Source: Camillea tinctor
Lineage: Eukaryota > Ascomycota > Sordariomycetes > Xylariales > Xylariaceae
Assembly (NCBI GenBank): GCA_022578605.1
Contig: MU394077.1
Coordinates: forward strand, 1 to 64,000
Direction: 5' to 3'
Length of the DNA: 64,000 bases
A program made the translations under genes and the position numbers. The notes below the pieces were generated by a model. The model searched no databases. It saw only the letters and a program-made list of their open reading frames with translations, and was not told the DNA's origin. This document shows positions 10,673 through 25,133 of the stretch, piece by piece; positions within the stretch are counted from its first letter, which is position 1; every line of letters begins with the position of its first letter.

Positions 10673-12026
10673 TATTAATAATAATATATATAGTAAAAAC
10701 ATAATAACTTAAATATTATTAATAAAATATTTTAAAAAATAAAGTAATACGTATTAATTATAAAGCTTAATTAATTATTTTTAATAAATTTTTTTAAAAT
10801 AGTAGTTAAAGCAATGCTATTAATATAAAAAATAATTAATATATTAATATTTTATAAAAAGTTAAATATTTTACTATTAAAAGTATTTTTTAAATAAATA
10901 CGTAATAAGTATTTAATTTAACTTAAAGCATTAAATTTTTAATATTTTTTAATAATAAAAGTAAACTTTAAAAATAACTTAAAAAAAATAAAATTATAAA
11001 TTATAAATATGTTAGTTTTTTTATGCTTATATTTCAATTTTTTTAATAAAAGTTAATTTAAAGCTTTTTTTTTATTTTGCAAAAAAAGTAATAAAAGTTA
11101 TAAAGTATAAATATTAATTTAAACACTTTTTTTTATTTAACTTAATTTTTTATTTAAATAAATTTAAAATTTTAAATATTTATATTAATTAAAAGTTTAT
11201 AACATATTAAAGTAATAAAAAGTTATATTTTTTTTTATAAACTTTTTAATTAAATAAAAGTTTTTAATATAAAAGTAATTATTGCGCAAAAAGCTATAAA
11301 ATAAATAAAAATAAAATAATATAATATTATTTTTACTTTTATTAGCTTTTATTTATATTTAAATAATATAGCGATAATTTAAAAACTTTTTAGCTATTTT
11401 TTTTAATAACTTTTAAGTTAATTTTGTTGCTTTTATAAAGACAATTAACTGTATTTATTTTTTTATTTATATTATATAATAGTTTTTTAAATATAAAAAC
11501 ATTTTTAAAAACAAAAAAGCAAACTAATAAGCTAAAAAAAGCATTAATTTTAATTATTTTAATTGCTTTTTTTTTTAATTTTTTTAAACTTTTTATTTTA
11601 ACTTATACTTAACGCATTAATAAGCTTAAAAAACATAATACTTTTATTAAGTAGTAAATATAAAATACTTTTTACTTATATTAAAAATAAAAGCTATTTA
11701 TAGTTTTTATTTTTAAAAAGCTTACGTTTAGTTATTAAACTTTATATTGGCTTTTTACTAAACGCATAAATTATAGTAACTTTGCAAATTATTACTAACG
11801 CTTTAACTATTTTAAAGCAATTAATTGCTATATATGTTAATATAGCTAAAAATAAAACTTTAACTATATTATAAAATGCTAACATACTTAACATACAATA
11901 TAAAAATTTAAAATTTGCTTAAAACGTAAATCTTATTATTTAGTTGGCTATAAAAGCTACCTTAACTTTATAACCTTTTTTGCGCAGGTTAACCTATATA
12001 AAAAATAAAAACTATAATATAACTAA
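10673..12026. repeat. RIP-like AT-rich DNA without features
   Basis: AT-rich filler with no recognised gene. The part just before 12,027 may hold the missing 5' portion of retroposon copy 3, mutated beyond recognition. Confidence 0.6.
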
Positions 12027-12291
12027 TAAGCAAGGCTTATAGAAGCTAATTACAATAAAGCAACTAACGTTGCAAAAAAAACACGGTTTAAATAAATAAA
12101 AAGCATAACTATAATCTTTAAAAAAAAAAAGTAAAAGGATCTTTTTTGTTTATTTTAATACGTAAGTACGAAAAACCCACTTTTACTGTCTTATAGTTTA
12201 TATAGGTTTAAGGTATAATTAAGTATTATAGTAGTTAATTTAGCTCCGGCTCCCACATTAAACGTTAAACATATTATTATCATTATCATTA
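12027..12291 (+). mobile_element. SINE-like retroposon, copy 3 (3' part only)
   Basis: The stretch from GCAAGGCTTATAGAAGCTA to the tail ATTATTATCATTATCATT aligns with the last 260 or so bases of copies 1 and 2. Shared landmarks are TATAGTTTATATAGG, GCTCCGGCTCCCAC before the tail, and the same ATT/ATC tail. No tRNA-like head is visible upstream: it is either a 5'-truncated insertion or its 5' part is lost to mutation. Orientation is the same as copy 2. Confidence 0.75.
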
Positions 12292-14540
12292 ATTTAAAAG
12301 TAAAGAGAAAAAGGTAAGGCTTACGATGCTATAAGTTTATATAGTGTAAAAGTTTTAGTAAAAGTTAAGAAAAAGTTGTAGGTGGGAAAGTGGATGAAAT
12401 TAATTATAAAATTTACAATAAAAAACTACTTATTATTATTAATAACTTTAAAGTTTAAAAATAATATTTAAAAAGTATTAAATATATAATTTAAGTATAT
12501 TTTAACTATTAAAACTTAATATATTTTTTAATAATTAAAGTATTAAATAAAAAGTAAGCTAAATAAGTCGGCAAAATAGCAAATATTAATTTTATTGTTT
12601 ACTATTAATTAAAAAAAACAATAGTAAATTAAACATATTTTTTAAGCGTTAAAAATATTGCCTTAATAAAAAAAAAGTAAATATTAACTTATAAAAACAA
12701 TATTATAAAAAAAATATTTTATTTTATTTATATTAATAGTTTTTATAAAATTTTAAAGTATTTTATATAAATAATAAAACATTTTTTTTATTAAAAATAT
12801 ATTAAATGCTACTAAAAAAAATAAGCTTTATTAAAAAAAACTTTAAAATCTTATAAATTAAAAATTAATATTAAATTAAAAATTGCTATATTATTAATAT
12901 AAACTTTAAATACTTAATAACTTTATACTTAAAAAAAATATTTTTAAGTTAAAATATAACTTTAAAATAGCAAGTTATATAAGTTAATTTAAAATAATTA
13001 AGCTTATTTAACAAAATTTTTAATAGCTTAAAATAAATAAAAAAATTATTTTAATTATTAAAAAAATAAAATACTTAAGTACTTTTTTTATAAAAAATTG
13101 CAACTTTTTAAATTATTATACTTATTATAGCAATTTATTTTTATAAACTTTATTATTAATTTTTTTATATTAAAAAAATATAATTAACTTTAAGTTATTA
13201 TTAATTAGTTTATTAAAATAATATATATATTTTTTTTAAAAAAAAAGCAAAGTATAAAGCATTTTATTAAAATTTTTGCTAAAAAAGTATAGTAAATATA
13301 TAATTTATTAAAAAACATAATTTTTAATTATAACTTAAAATTTATATTTAAATTTTAACAATTTTTTTTAAAGTTATTAAAAATTAAACTTTATATAAAT
13401 ATAGCGTTTTATTTTTAAATAAATAAATAAATTAAAAAAACTAACTAAACATTAAAATTGTATTTATAAACTTTTATAAACTAAAAAATAAATAATTAAT
13501 TTAATTTAATTTTTATTGCAAAATTTATATATAATAATGCTATTTTTATATTTATTAAAATTTTGCTTTTTTATGTTAATTATAAATATTACTTTATAGT
13601 TAATAATTTTTTAAAAGTAAAAATTAAAATTTTTATTAGTATATTATATATATATTAAATAATTAAACTATATAAAAAAACTTTAAAAATATTTAAATTA
13701 AGCAAAATAAATTATATAAATATATAAACTAAAAATAAATAAAAATACTTTATTACTAAATAAAAAATGCAATTATATTTAATAAATATAATATTAAAAC
13801 TTATAAATTTTTAAAAAAACTTAATTAAAAAATAATAAGTTTTTTTAAATATAAAAAAAAAATTTATTGCTATATAACTTAAGTTATTAATTAAATAGCA
13901 TATATATAATATTTTTTACATTTTTTATTAAATTATATTAATTAAATAAATAAGCTTTTTTAAACTTAAATTAAATATTAAAAAATATTAATAATATTTA
14001 AGTAATAAATAGTTATAACGTTAAAGCTATTATAAACTTAATTAATGTAAATAAAAAAGTATAATATTTAATTAAATAAAAAAATTTTTTAAAAAAGTTA
14101 AAATAAACTTAAAAACTTTTTAATTACTTTTTGAAAAAATGTATACATTTTTTTAAACTTAAAAAAAAAGTATTTTAATAAACTTTATAATAAAAAAGTT
14201 AAATAGGTTTTAAAGCAAATTTTAATTAAAAAAAAAGTAATGTTATAATGTAAATACTTTAATTTATAAATTTATATATTTTTAACGATTAAGCAATATG
14301 CTAATATGTAAAAATAAAAGCAAGTAAAAGGTTAAAATTAAAAAAATAAATAATAAGTTTAATATATTTAAGGAAGTTAGCGTTAGGCGTTAACATTTAT
14401 GCTTTGTATATTTAAAATATTAAAATACGCGCTAATAGTTAAAAGATTTTATAAGTAAAGGACTAAGTTATCCGTTTATATAAAGAGTAGGAAATCTCTT
14501 TGCGAAAGGGAGAGATGGATTTAGCATGGCTATTTTAAAA
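12292..14540. repeat. RIP-like AT-rich DNA up to the isochore edge
   Basis: No gene is seen. Composition stays nearly all A/T to about 14,460 and then changes within roughly 80 bp to ordinary sequence. Confidence 0.7.
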
Positions 14541-14772
14541 CAATTATTTTAGTTTTCGAATATAGGCATATTACCCCTTAACAGTGCTTAAGATTGGCTC
14601 TTTTAAGCCTTGAATGGGACAGCGGTATCTGCTTAGAATGACATAAATACGATGAAAGGCCTCTTTTTGTGTTGGTATTCAGGTTCAGTAAGGTCTTCTT
14701 TAGATCAATACTCATCATTTCTGATACAAACATTCGCCTAGGAAAGATTATTTTCCCTTGAAACCCCTGACC

Positions 14773-15223
14773 ATGCATTATTCTGCTCTCAGTTCCGTTG
14801 CGCTTCTCCTCCTTAGTGTGAGAGGCACGGCTGCTACCCCAGCACCTAATGGATATCTTGCCTTCTTCAGCACCTTCAATCATGCTGGCTGCGACATCCA
14901 GAGCTGGGGAATGACAACCGTTCCAGAGGCAGATATTAGTGATTGCCTGGCCTTTGAGTATCCAGCTTTATCAGTGAGTCTCGATTCGATTAAAGAAGGA
15001 TGTTTTGGTAAGTTGACGCCTACTTAACGCCTGACAGGGCAATGGAAGCTATAACAAAAGACGATCACATGATATAGAGAGAAAATCATCGGTAACCCCT
15101 TACTAACTGAATTTAGTGACATACTTCCCATACGCCGATTGTGGAGGACGACCTCAGTATGCAGATGGTCCGGGATGCTTTAATAGCGAGGAGATTATTA
15201 TGGCAGCTAGAGTGGAGTGTTAG
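14773..15223 (+). CDS. small secreted cysteine-rich protein (effector-like)
   Basis: Two exons, 14773-15007 and 15117-15223, are joined across a 109-bp intron with GTAAGT donor and TACTAAC branch point, giving 113 residues. The start is the ATG at 14773. The N-terminus has a Leu/Ala/Val-rich core ending in an Ala-rich stretch, a typical secretion signal of about 20 residues. The predicted mature chain of about 90 residues has six cysteines (in AGCDI, SDCLA, EGCFG, ADCGG, PGCFN and the C-terminal VEC), so three disulfides are possible. No known family was recognised. Small size, secretion, cysteines and position at the edge of a repeat block are the usual profile of a secreted effector or antimicrobial-type protein, but that role is inference. 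Confidence 0.7.
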
Positions 15224-17132
15224 ATACCAATGATTTAAGATTAGAAGATGGCTAGTTGTCAGCAATTATCTGCTGTTGGGGAATGGTTTAAGAAAAGGAA
15301 AACCTTTTGATCTCCTTCGTACGCTCTTTTTACTACATATGATTAAATTCTCAGTTCAATCTTCTTGATTGGATTAAACCGTTAAGTTCCTATACTAGAT
15401 GAAGGTATGGTATAGCTACGAATACAATGAAAACTACTCAGAGAAAAAACTCATGATCTAGTAAGCATGTTGTGACAGTGCTTTTTTTTACATTGTTTTT
15501 TTTTATACATGGAATCTAGTTTGGAACATTCGGTTTCCCCCCTCTTTTCAAATGCGCAGAATGGCGTTGACATAATCGGCTCGATCTAATCATATAATGC
15601 TAGTAAATATTAATGTGAAAAACAGAACAAAACAAACAATATTGTGTAAACTACACCATCTTTTGTTTTGATAAAGTTAATTTACACCCTAGCTATTCGT
15701 TTTACTGGTTTTAAGCCCATCTTAATCAATTCTGAGTTATTACTATTTCTTCCAACCCCTCTCCGCGTCCTAAGTACTTGTAGTTAGTCTTATTCGTTAC
15801 GATAAGTTGTTTACCATCTTTTGGCACCTTCTAAATTCCTTTCGAACAAAAGACTATATATAGCTGCCAAACTTGAAGATAGGCCTGCTCCTGGATCACT
15901 TCAGCTCTCACAACCTTTCACAACTGGTTCAATGACGCCCTGTTTCCCAAGAAAGGAACCACTTGGTTTCCTGAGCCAAATATATAGGGGTGGTCTTTGT
16001 TTGCTAAATGGTGAAACTCTTTTGATTAAATACCCAGTAGACGGACAAGTCCTTTCGAAAAAGTGCATTATTTCATCGTCCATCATGCTCACTTTCCAAT
16101 ACCAGTAAATTCCGACTGAGACATGGTGAAGTAAATGGAACTGAGCCTTGATTGATGGGCAGAGATTGTACTTTATAGGCTATCTGAATACCTGGGCTAG
16201 ATTTTATAGTTTTTCATTATGACGAGGGCCCTGTGTAGTAGAAAGGAGAAGATGTCCATCTCCCTTAAAACCTATATCAACGATAGTAGAGCCTTGGTTA
16301 TGTTATTAGATGTAGGTATTAAATATCCGTCTAAAGATATACTAACGAGGAAAACAAAAGTATAACCACCTATACTATATGGTAAGTATTTACCTAAAAA
16401 TAGCACATCAAGTAACTAATTTATATTCTTCTATATTTTATGTACAGACAAGACCCCTTTGTTCTCACAGCCGATACCTTAAATATGTAGGTTCATATTA
16501 TTGACACAATCTTACTAGGATATTCTCCACTACCTGGATCTACCCCCTCTGGCCCTTCAACCCCTCCAATTGGAACCTGCTAAGGTTAGGTATTGACCCA
16601 TAGTCTCCATAGTTCCGCTGGGTCGTATCATAAGCTACATGTATCTACACTACAACTACGGTTATCTAAGTAGTCTGGTAGTGCAGCATCTCTTGGATAA
16701 AGCCGGGTGACGCAATTAACCTATCATAGCCGCATAGGTACCTGCTTATCAATATGTGGCTAAGGGGTAACCTACAGTACTTACACAATGCGTTCCCACT
16801 CATCCAAGTCCCAATCTAGCACCGATCGTGGAGCTTCACATGTAAAAGTTGGCCACAATAATTGATATCTTTGGTATCAAAACCCTCCCGCCAGCCACTC
16901 AAATCGCCACGACATACCATACTATCGTACATACAGTAGATACGTATAAAAACAGGGGACCCAGTCAGCATATATCCAGTTTCTCACCGATGTTAGACAA
17001 AAATGTGTTGGCAGCTCAGACCATCCTTACAACACCGACATCGACATTGGTGTTGCTGGTTTATTGAACTGAAGTCATTCCCATAAAGATACCTAACCTA
17101 GGTGAAAGCATTAAGTATTTCTTCCAGAAACC
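15224..17132. other. intergenic, no supported gene
   Basis: Ordinary composition with stops in all frames. A 95-codon open stretch without ATG at 15821-16108 has no recognised domain and no splice partners. The last part before 17133 serves as the promoter of the transporter gene. Confidence 0.6.
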
Positions 17133-19313
17133 ATGGAATCTGGTCCTAGTCCCATTACACCCCTTTCGGGCCAGCCGTCCTACTTTGCTACGGGCCCCCA
17201 GACACCAGACCTGCCATCTGGTGTCGCTTCGCCCGACCCTTTGCTGGGTCCTTCCCGACCGCACACGCCGATTGATCGCAAAGCGCTCGCTCGAGCACTT
17301 ACAAAGACACAATCGCAGAAAGGCCAAAATAAAACCCATCAGGACACTCCCGACCACGATGGCAACATCTCAGGCGTCCTGATGGATCCGATGTTGGAGT
17401 TAGGCGCTATAAGAAGCCGAAGCACTGTTGGCCGCCGCCCTTCACACATCGGTCTGCCAGAAGAGCTCGGCAGTCCCACGGCACCTATCTCCCAGGGTAT
17501 CCCTCCGGAGCTTCCTAACTTTGCCGCCGAGATCGTTTTCGTGCTTGTATGTACTGCCGGTCAGATTGTCTTCTCGCTGACGTTTGGTCACGCCATGGTC
17601 ACCCAGATCCCTTTACGGGAAGCCCTGGGGATCTCTGCACCCCAAACCCCGTGGCTCAACGGCTCATCCTTGCTCGCAAGTGGCCTGTCGGTCGTCATTG
17701 CTGGATCACTGGCAGATCTGGCCGCTCCGAAACCTTTGATGGTGTTCGCATTCATCTGGGAGGCAGTATGGAACGCTGTCTGTGCGGGTGCTGGTAAGTT
17801 GAATCTGCAGTTATGCCCCAGCCCCCTGGAAGACACTTGAAGTGATAACTGTTCTGAATTGAACATCTGCTCTCCCTCAAAAAAACTTTTTTATTACCCA
17901 CTATGTGAGATAATTGCTAACGTGCCTGGGGCTGTTGAAGTAAGCCCCCGATTAAAAATCCTCTTCTTCATCGCGCGTGCTATGCAAGGCTTGTCGGTTG
18001 GCCTGCTCGTGTCAGCCTCTATGAGTATTTTAGGTCGAGTTTACAAACCGGGCATCCGAAAAACTCGTGTCTTCTCTCTTATGGCTGCTGGGGCGCCACT
18101 CGGATTCTGGATCGGCTGTCTTCAGGGTGGTGCTTTGAGCGACCACCTTCCCTGGATCTTTGGCAGCACCGCTTTGTTCTTGGGGTTATGTGCTGTTGCT
18201 GCCCAGCTCACCCTGCCTGATCTAAACCCCGCCAAAGATGGCATACACGGAGATGCCCCGTCCATGCGCCAGTTCGATTACCTTGGTGCTGTGATCTCCT
18301 CTCTAGGCTGTGGACTCATCCTTTTTGGTCTCACGCAAGGATCCGCAGCGCACTGGAACCCGTACACTTATACTCTTATTACAGTGGGCGTCTTAATGTT
18401 TGTTCTCTTCGCATTTGTCGAACGTCGCGTTGCGCGTCCTCTAATCCCGAACGGATTGGTACGTGATTTTTCGAGTCGTTTACTCCCCCCTTTGGCCTGT
18501 CGCGGGAGTCAAAATAAAATTGCTTATCACGGCCAAGCGTATGAGTTCATAGGAGTTAGAACTCCCAATACATGGTTTCTAGAGCGAAAATACGTCCAAA
18601 ATGATAATTACTGACTCCCATTGTTGTAGTGGAAAACACCTGGCTTTGTGGCCTTGCTAATTTCGTATTTCCTGGGGTTTGGGGGATATAGTGAGTGATC
18701 TGTCATTTCCAAAGAGAATAGATAATATCCTAACCTATTTTCACTAGGTGGATCGTGGCAGTTTTACGCGATCCAATTTTGGCAGCGATACCAAGGTGCG
18801 ACGCCGCTCACCGTAGCGCTATACTTCCTACCAAACGCAATCATTGGTGTGCTTGCTGCTTGGATAGTGTCGAAAACCCTTCATATATTCCCGGGCCATT
18901 GGATTTTCACGGCCAGCATGGTATGCTTTGCCATGGGTCCCGTTTTCTTTCTCCCTCAGACGCCTGACACATCTTATTGGGCCTTATCCATGCCAGGGGT
19001 AGCCCTTGCTACTTTTGGTCCCGACCTCAGTTTCGCGGCAGCAGCGATTTTCATTACGTCCAGCGTACCTAGATCGTATCAAGGGTCGGCTGGGGCCTTG
19101 TTAGTGACAGTGCAAAATCTCACGTCGGCCATCATGACCTCGATATCAGACTCGATTGGCGTCGAGGTTGATCAACTCCCTAGTGGCGAGGTTGGGCTAA
19201 AGGGGATTAGGATTATCTGGTGGTTCGGGCTCGCTTCATCTCTAAGCGGCGCTCTCATCACTGCACTAACTGTACGTATTCCCAAAGCTGAGGAGAAAGA
19301 GCATGTACAATGA
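17133..19313 (+). CDS. MFS transporter, drug:H+ antiporter type
   Basis: Four exons (17133-17793, 17941-18458, 18630-18690, 18748-19313) give 601 residues with consistent phases. The first 130 or so residues are a hydrophilic Pro/Ser/Thr-rich cytosolic extension. Hydrophobic helices follow, beginning near EIVFVLVCTAGQIVFSL. A helix with ARAMQGLSVGLLVS and a loop with GRVYKPGIRKTRVF resemble the helix-4 and loop region of the 14-TM DHA2 family. The C-terminus is short and charged. Such pumps export toxic compounds or a cell's own metabolites across the plasma membrane. Its substrate cannot be read from sequence. A P450 lies 1.1 kb downstream in the same direction. Confidence 0.85.
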
Positions 19314-20321
19314 GCGGGATTATGATATCATATTAAGATGTCGGATTTGTAGACTTATCTGAAAATTATGTTCAAGATAATGTCAGCTGTTCATCGCAAG
19401 GTAGCATCTATGCCAATAAATCAGCCCTGCGTACCTATGGCATTGTTGCAATTATGAATTTTCTTTTCTATGTTTGGCCACCCAAAACACCCCAAATGCC
19501 TACCAAGGTACTGAGCAGTTAGTTATATCGTGCGAATGCTGTGGAGTGTGATGTACCTCCAGTTTTCCCCAAGGTCCCGTGCGAATTCCCCTCAGCCTAC
19601 CTAGCTGGGAAACATGGAACCCCTCCAATGGGATTTACGCCGTAATATGCACCGCGGAGAGATTAATAATATATAGGGTTGAAGCGATCCCAAGTACAGC
19701 TGGCCATTATACTCTTGACGGGTTGTCGGTCGATCTAGGTCACCGATTCAACCTCCTCCACTCCACAACTCACCATTTCCCATGATATCTGCGGAGGCGT
19801 CGTTCGGACTTACGAGAGGTGAAAGTGCCTGTGCACTGATTAGGCAGGGTGTGGTGCCTAGTATATTGTTTGCCTGTCTCACCCTGCAGGGAACATAATG
19901 TAGAAGAGCTCAGGTAGTATTCGGAGGTTGTAACATAGCTTTCTCCTGACCGGGTATTTCCGACATGTATGAGACATTATAGTCCTTCCGAATTGACAAA
20001 TGAGTGCTGTCTCGGACTAATAGATATGCCAATGATTGGCGCTATTAAATGGCAACCAGTGTTGTTTAAGTCTGTGTCGTATACTGAGACTCCACATCAA
20101 GCCATCGATTGCTATGAGAGCCGATATTTCGAGCTTAATCACCAGCTGCCGACAGTATAGCAGACCAGTGTCAATACATTGGAGAGGGTCAGCAGGAATC
20201 GGTCGGTCGTGATGCCAATGCGAAAAATCCGACTATCCGATGGAGTCGGGATGCCCGATGGTATACGGAATAATAATTGGTCTGTAATGGGAATCTTTAA
20301 ACTGGGTGTAGATACTAAAAC

Positions 20322-20360
<39 letters not shown>

Positions 20361-20435
20361 GCTTGCTAGCAAGTCTCGGGGTAATGTCTCAACCAGCCTT
20401 GGATCTTGAATGATATCGCCAACAAACTCGTCAAG
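19314..20435. other. intergenic between MFS and P450 genes
   Basis: No supported gene. It contains a composite microsatellite, TA repeats running into about 13 GT repeats, at about 20,322-20,360, some 75 bp before the P450 start. Confidence 0.6.
20322..20360. repeat. (TA)n(TG)n microsatellite
   Basis: A run of alternating TA followed by TG dinucleotides lies within the presumed P450 promoter. Confidence 0.95.
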
Positions 20436-22241
20436 ATGGAAGCCACCTTCACACACAATTTTAAGTCTACATCCCCTTACCAATTGGGATGGGTTCTGCT
20501 AGGAATATTCACCGTGGTATGTATTCATTATGAGCGATGTAGTGAAAATTTTCTGACATTCTGCAGATACTCTTTCGTGGGATTTTAAGTCCCCTATTTA
20601 GAATACCCGGGCCTTGGTATACAAATTGGACTGGCCTGGTGTATAAATACGAAACAATTAAGGGCAGAGGACCTGATTATGTCCATACACTCCATAAGAG
20701 ATATGGTTGGTTCCGAAATGGTTCACAACAAATGCAGTATAGCTATACTGACTGTGTTGCTTTACGTACAATAGGCCCAGTAGTACGCGTAGCCCCTGGA
20801 AGCGTCGATTTCGCCGATGCTGAGGCTGTCCGGCAAATCCACACAGTCAAAGCGGACTATGTGAAAACGGATTTCTACAATAATCTCCCTCCGGACAAAA
20901 TCAGCCTTTTCACTACCACAGACCGTGAAACCCATCGCAGACATCGGAAACTTCTATCGCAGCCCATGTCAGAAAATGGGTTGAAGGTAGGGGAACCCGA
21001 AGGCCGCCCGACAACATGTGTTCTCTTTTCTAATTTGAGTATTGTATTTAGAGTATGATGCCGCAGATTGAAGAGAAAGTTTCTCTCGCCATAGAACGGA
21101 TGCGGGATGAGATGAAGACACGTGGTGCAGTAGATGTCTTCAAGTGGTGGATGTTTATGGCCACAGACGTGATAGGGCAACTCAGTTTTGGGGATTCATT
21201 CCACATGTTAGAAACTGGCAAGGTGAACAAATACGCATCCTAAAGACTCAGATGTCATCACGAGCTAACTGATATCACCAGAAAAACAAATACATCGAAG
21301 ATCTCGAAGGGGCTGGCTTTTCCGGCACAGTGACCACTCAGTTCCCGATACTTTACCAGCTCGTCTCTATCATCCCATTACCTGCCGTTCGAGCTGCTAA
21401 GGCAATCAACTCCCGATTATCAGCCTATGCTAATCAATCGCTTGAAAGGTACAGAGCTCAAGTAAAAAGCAGCGCAGAGGTTAAGCCCATGCTTTTCACG
21501 AGGTTGATGGAAGGGTTCACGGATGGAGAGTCTATATCACAGTTGGAAATCGTGAATAATGCCGAACTATACATTGTGGCAGGCAGTGACACTACGGCCA
21601 CTACACTAACCTACTTAACTTGGTCTCTTTGCCGGCACCCGGAGATTAAATCCAGACTTCTCAAAGAATTAGAGTCTCTCCCAGACGACTTCACCGACAA
21701 TCATCTCAAAGATCTGCCTTTTTTGAACAAATGTATTACCGAGACCCTCCGTCGGTACCCCGTTGTTCCAGCTGGACTGCCTCGTTATGTACCTAGTGGC
21801 GGTGCTGTTATAAAGGGATACTGGCTTCCGGGGGGCTCTGTGGTCACGACCCAAAATTGGAGCTTACACAGAGATCCCAAGATATTCCCAGATCCAGATA
21901 GATTCAATCCATCGAGGTGGGACAAGCCTACTAAGGGAATGAAGGATGTTTTCATGCCCTTTGGTGGGGGATCAAGAAGTAAGAACTCACGAGCTCCCCC
22001 TTTCCCTTTCCCTTTTCCTTTTCCTTTTAATAAAAAGACTCTACTAATATTATGGCGGGTAGTATGTATTGGCATGCACCTTGCTTTCATCGAGATACGG
22101 CTAGGGATTGCGCGGTTTTTCCGGGAATTTCCACAATCCAAAGTATCGACGCTTGAGGATATGAATGACAAAGAAATGAAACAGCTTTTGTTTTTCATCT
22201 CAGGTCCGAAAAGTCACCGGTGCCTCATAGAGGCGCGCTAG
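20436..22241 (+). CDS. cytochrome P450 monooxygenase
   Basis: Six exons (20436-20516, 20567-20705, 20775-20986, 21052-21222, 21282-21978, 22063-22241) give 492 residues, a normal P450 length. The N-terminal helix GWVLLGIFTVV anchors it in the ER, followed by the proline hinge FRIPGPWY. The I-helix oxygen-binding motif is AGSDTTATT. The ExxR motif is ETLRRYP, the PERF region is PDPDRFNPSRW, and the haem loop is FGGGSRICIGMHLA with its cysteine split by the last intron. That intron has a long CCCTTTT pyrimidine tract. Resemblance is to fungal secondary-metabolism P450s of the benzoate-4-hydroxylase/trichothecene oxygenase sort. The substrate is unknown. Proximity to the transporter hints at a shared pathway. 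Confidence 0.92.
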
Positions 22242-23756
22242 AGGGGTATTGTAGTGGGAGAGGTCTTTCGTTTAACCACTGCAGTCCCATATAAACTAGA
22301 CCAGCACCAACGAGTAACTACCCGATGATTTATGCCAGGGAAGAAAGCATATCGTGTACGATTATGAAGCACAGAGTGATAAGGGATAAAGAGATTGTTT
22401 TTATATAATAGTAGAACAGTTATATAGGTACCTAGTTTTAGTTTTATCTTTCTCCAGATGCTTTCATTTCCCATTTCTAGGGATGATTGTTATACTTAGG
22501 TATCTATCAAACATGGTAGGTATGATATAGTCGTTCTCATACGCAAAGATGTCGATATAGATAAACGTCCTCATGAAAACCTCGCTATTATGAAGGGATT
22601 AGTCTCGAGCAAGGCGGACATGACTCGAACGATTGCTTCAGCCAAGAGAACAGTTAATGCTACTTTACAACTACTAAACCCTCAGCGTGCTTCGGTGCTA
22701 CGAGGAGTAGGGGGTTCATATAAGATATATATATAGCATGTAAACCCTTCGTATAATATTTATATCGACGTGTATTGGAGGTGGTTTTGTGGAAGGGATA
22801 CTTTATTCTTTTCGCACAGCAGATGGCTGAAATTAATATTCTGGCATAATTGAAGTTGATATAAAGTATCTAGGGATGACTTAACTTGGCTGACTGGAGC
22901 CAAGGGTCTGGTTTCTCAATCATTCTCTTAAGGCGAGTGGAATGGAACTAGGCAAATTAGCCTCTAAGGCTGTTAATGACGAGCTTATAAGGCGACTTGA
23001 GAGAGATATGTAGTGAGTAGGACTCGGAATGCATTTAGAACATGCCCTATCAAGGTAGACAGCCACGAACATGTTGCTGTATTTAAACAAGCTTCTATTC
23101 ATAAACAGGTATCTCCCATTATCCTATACTATCATGTTGTAGGCCTTGATCGGTCCTTGTATCCTCTATCCCCCCCCCCCCCCCCCCCTCTCTCTCTCTC
23201 TATTCTCTGTCTTCTTACCTGTTGGAAGAAATTTATGCACATATGTACATATTGTGCTATTATAAAGAGCCAAAAAGGCACCCATTAGAGCAAGAGATAT
23301 AGCTGGTGTACACCAATGTCTTCCCGACTAAGACGATAAAAGGGGGTGCGAGGAAGAAAGAGATAGAGAAATATCGGCATGGAAAGCATGTGCTCGTAAG
23401 TAACACGTTATAAACGACTAGGTTAGGTATCATTGCCATTAGAAATTCACGTCCCCTCCTGCCCCCCTCCCCCATTCTACCTTCTCTCGACCATCTCGAA
23501 GCCACTCGCTCTTAGTTATGGACGAGACTGCCGTGATCCTCTCCGCTTTCTCCCTCAGAGAATGTACACACTCGTCTTCTAGCCCAACCTCATCCCTCTT
23601 ATAATTTAATATTCCTGCGTGCTCACTTTCTATTTCCTCTCGTCCCGCCCCATCTCATTGATTCGTTCATGTCTTAGATGAAAAGCCCTTTAGTCCGTTC
23701 CTAGTGATCATAGTTTCTCTGTACGCCTACACACACCCACACACAAGCGACCCCGC
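22242..23756. other. intergenic between convergent genes
   Basis: No supported gene. It holds a 19-base poly-C run at 23170-23188 followed by CT repeats. Confidence 0.6.
23170..23200. repeat. poly-C tract followed by (CT)n
   Basis: Nineteen consecutive C, then about six CT dinucleotides. The complementary G-run could form a quadruplex. Confidence 0.95.

Positions 23757-25133
<1,377 letters not shown>

Larger units (their letters stand above)
1..14540. repeat. AT-rich, RIP-like gene-free block
   Basis: Almost pure A/T sequence with no intact gene. From about 3.1 kb onward TpA is very common while CpA and TpG are scarce, and most remaining C is followed by T or G. This is what repeat-induced point mutation (C-to-T at CpA on both strands) leaves in ascomycete repeats. 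The first 3 kb keeps more TpG and is readable as a hAT element. Islands of higher GC at 5.35-6.2 kb, 10.3-10.65 kb and 12.15-12.26 kb are copies of one retroposon family. The block ends sharply near 14,540. The RIP reading is inference from composition seen by eye; no dinucleotide index was calculated. Confidence 0.9.

Noticed and set aside
15821..16108. 95-codon open frame
   Set aside because: No ATG start, no domain, and no splice-site context linking it to neighbours. An overlapping antisense frame is just as long.
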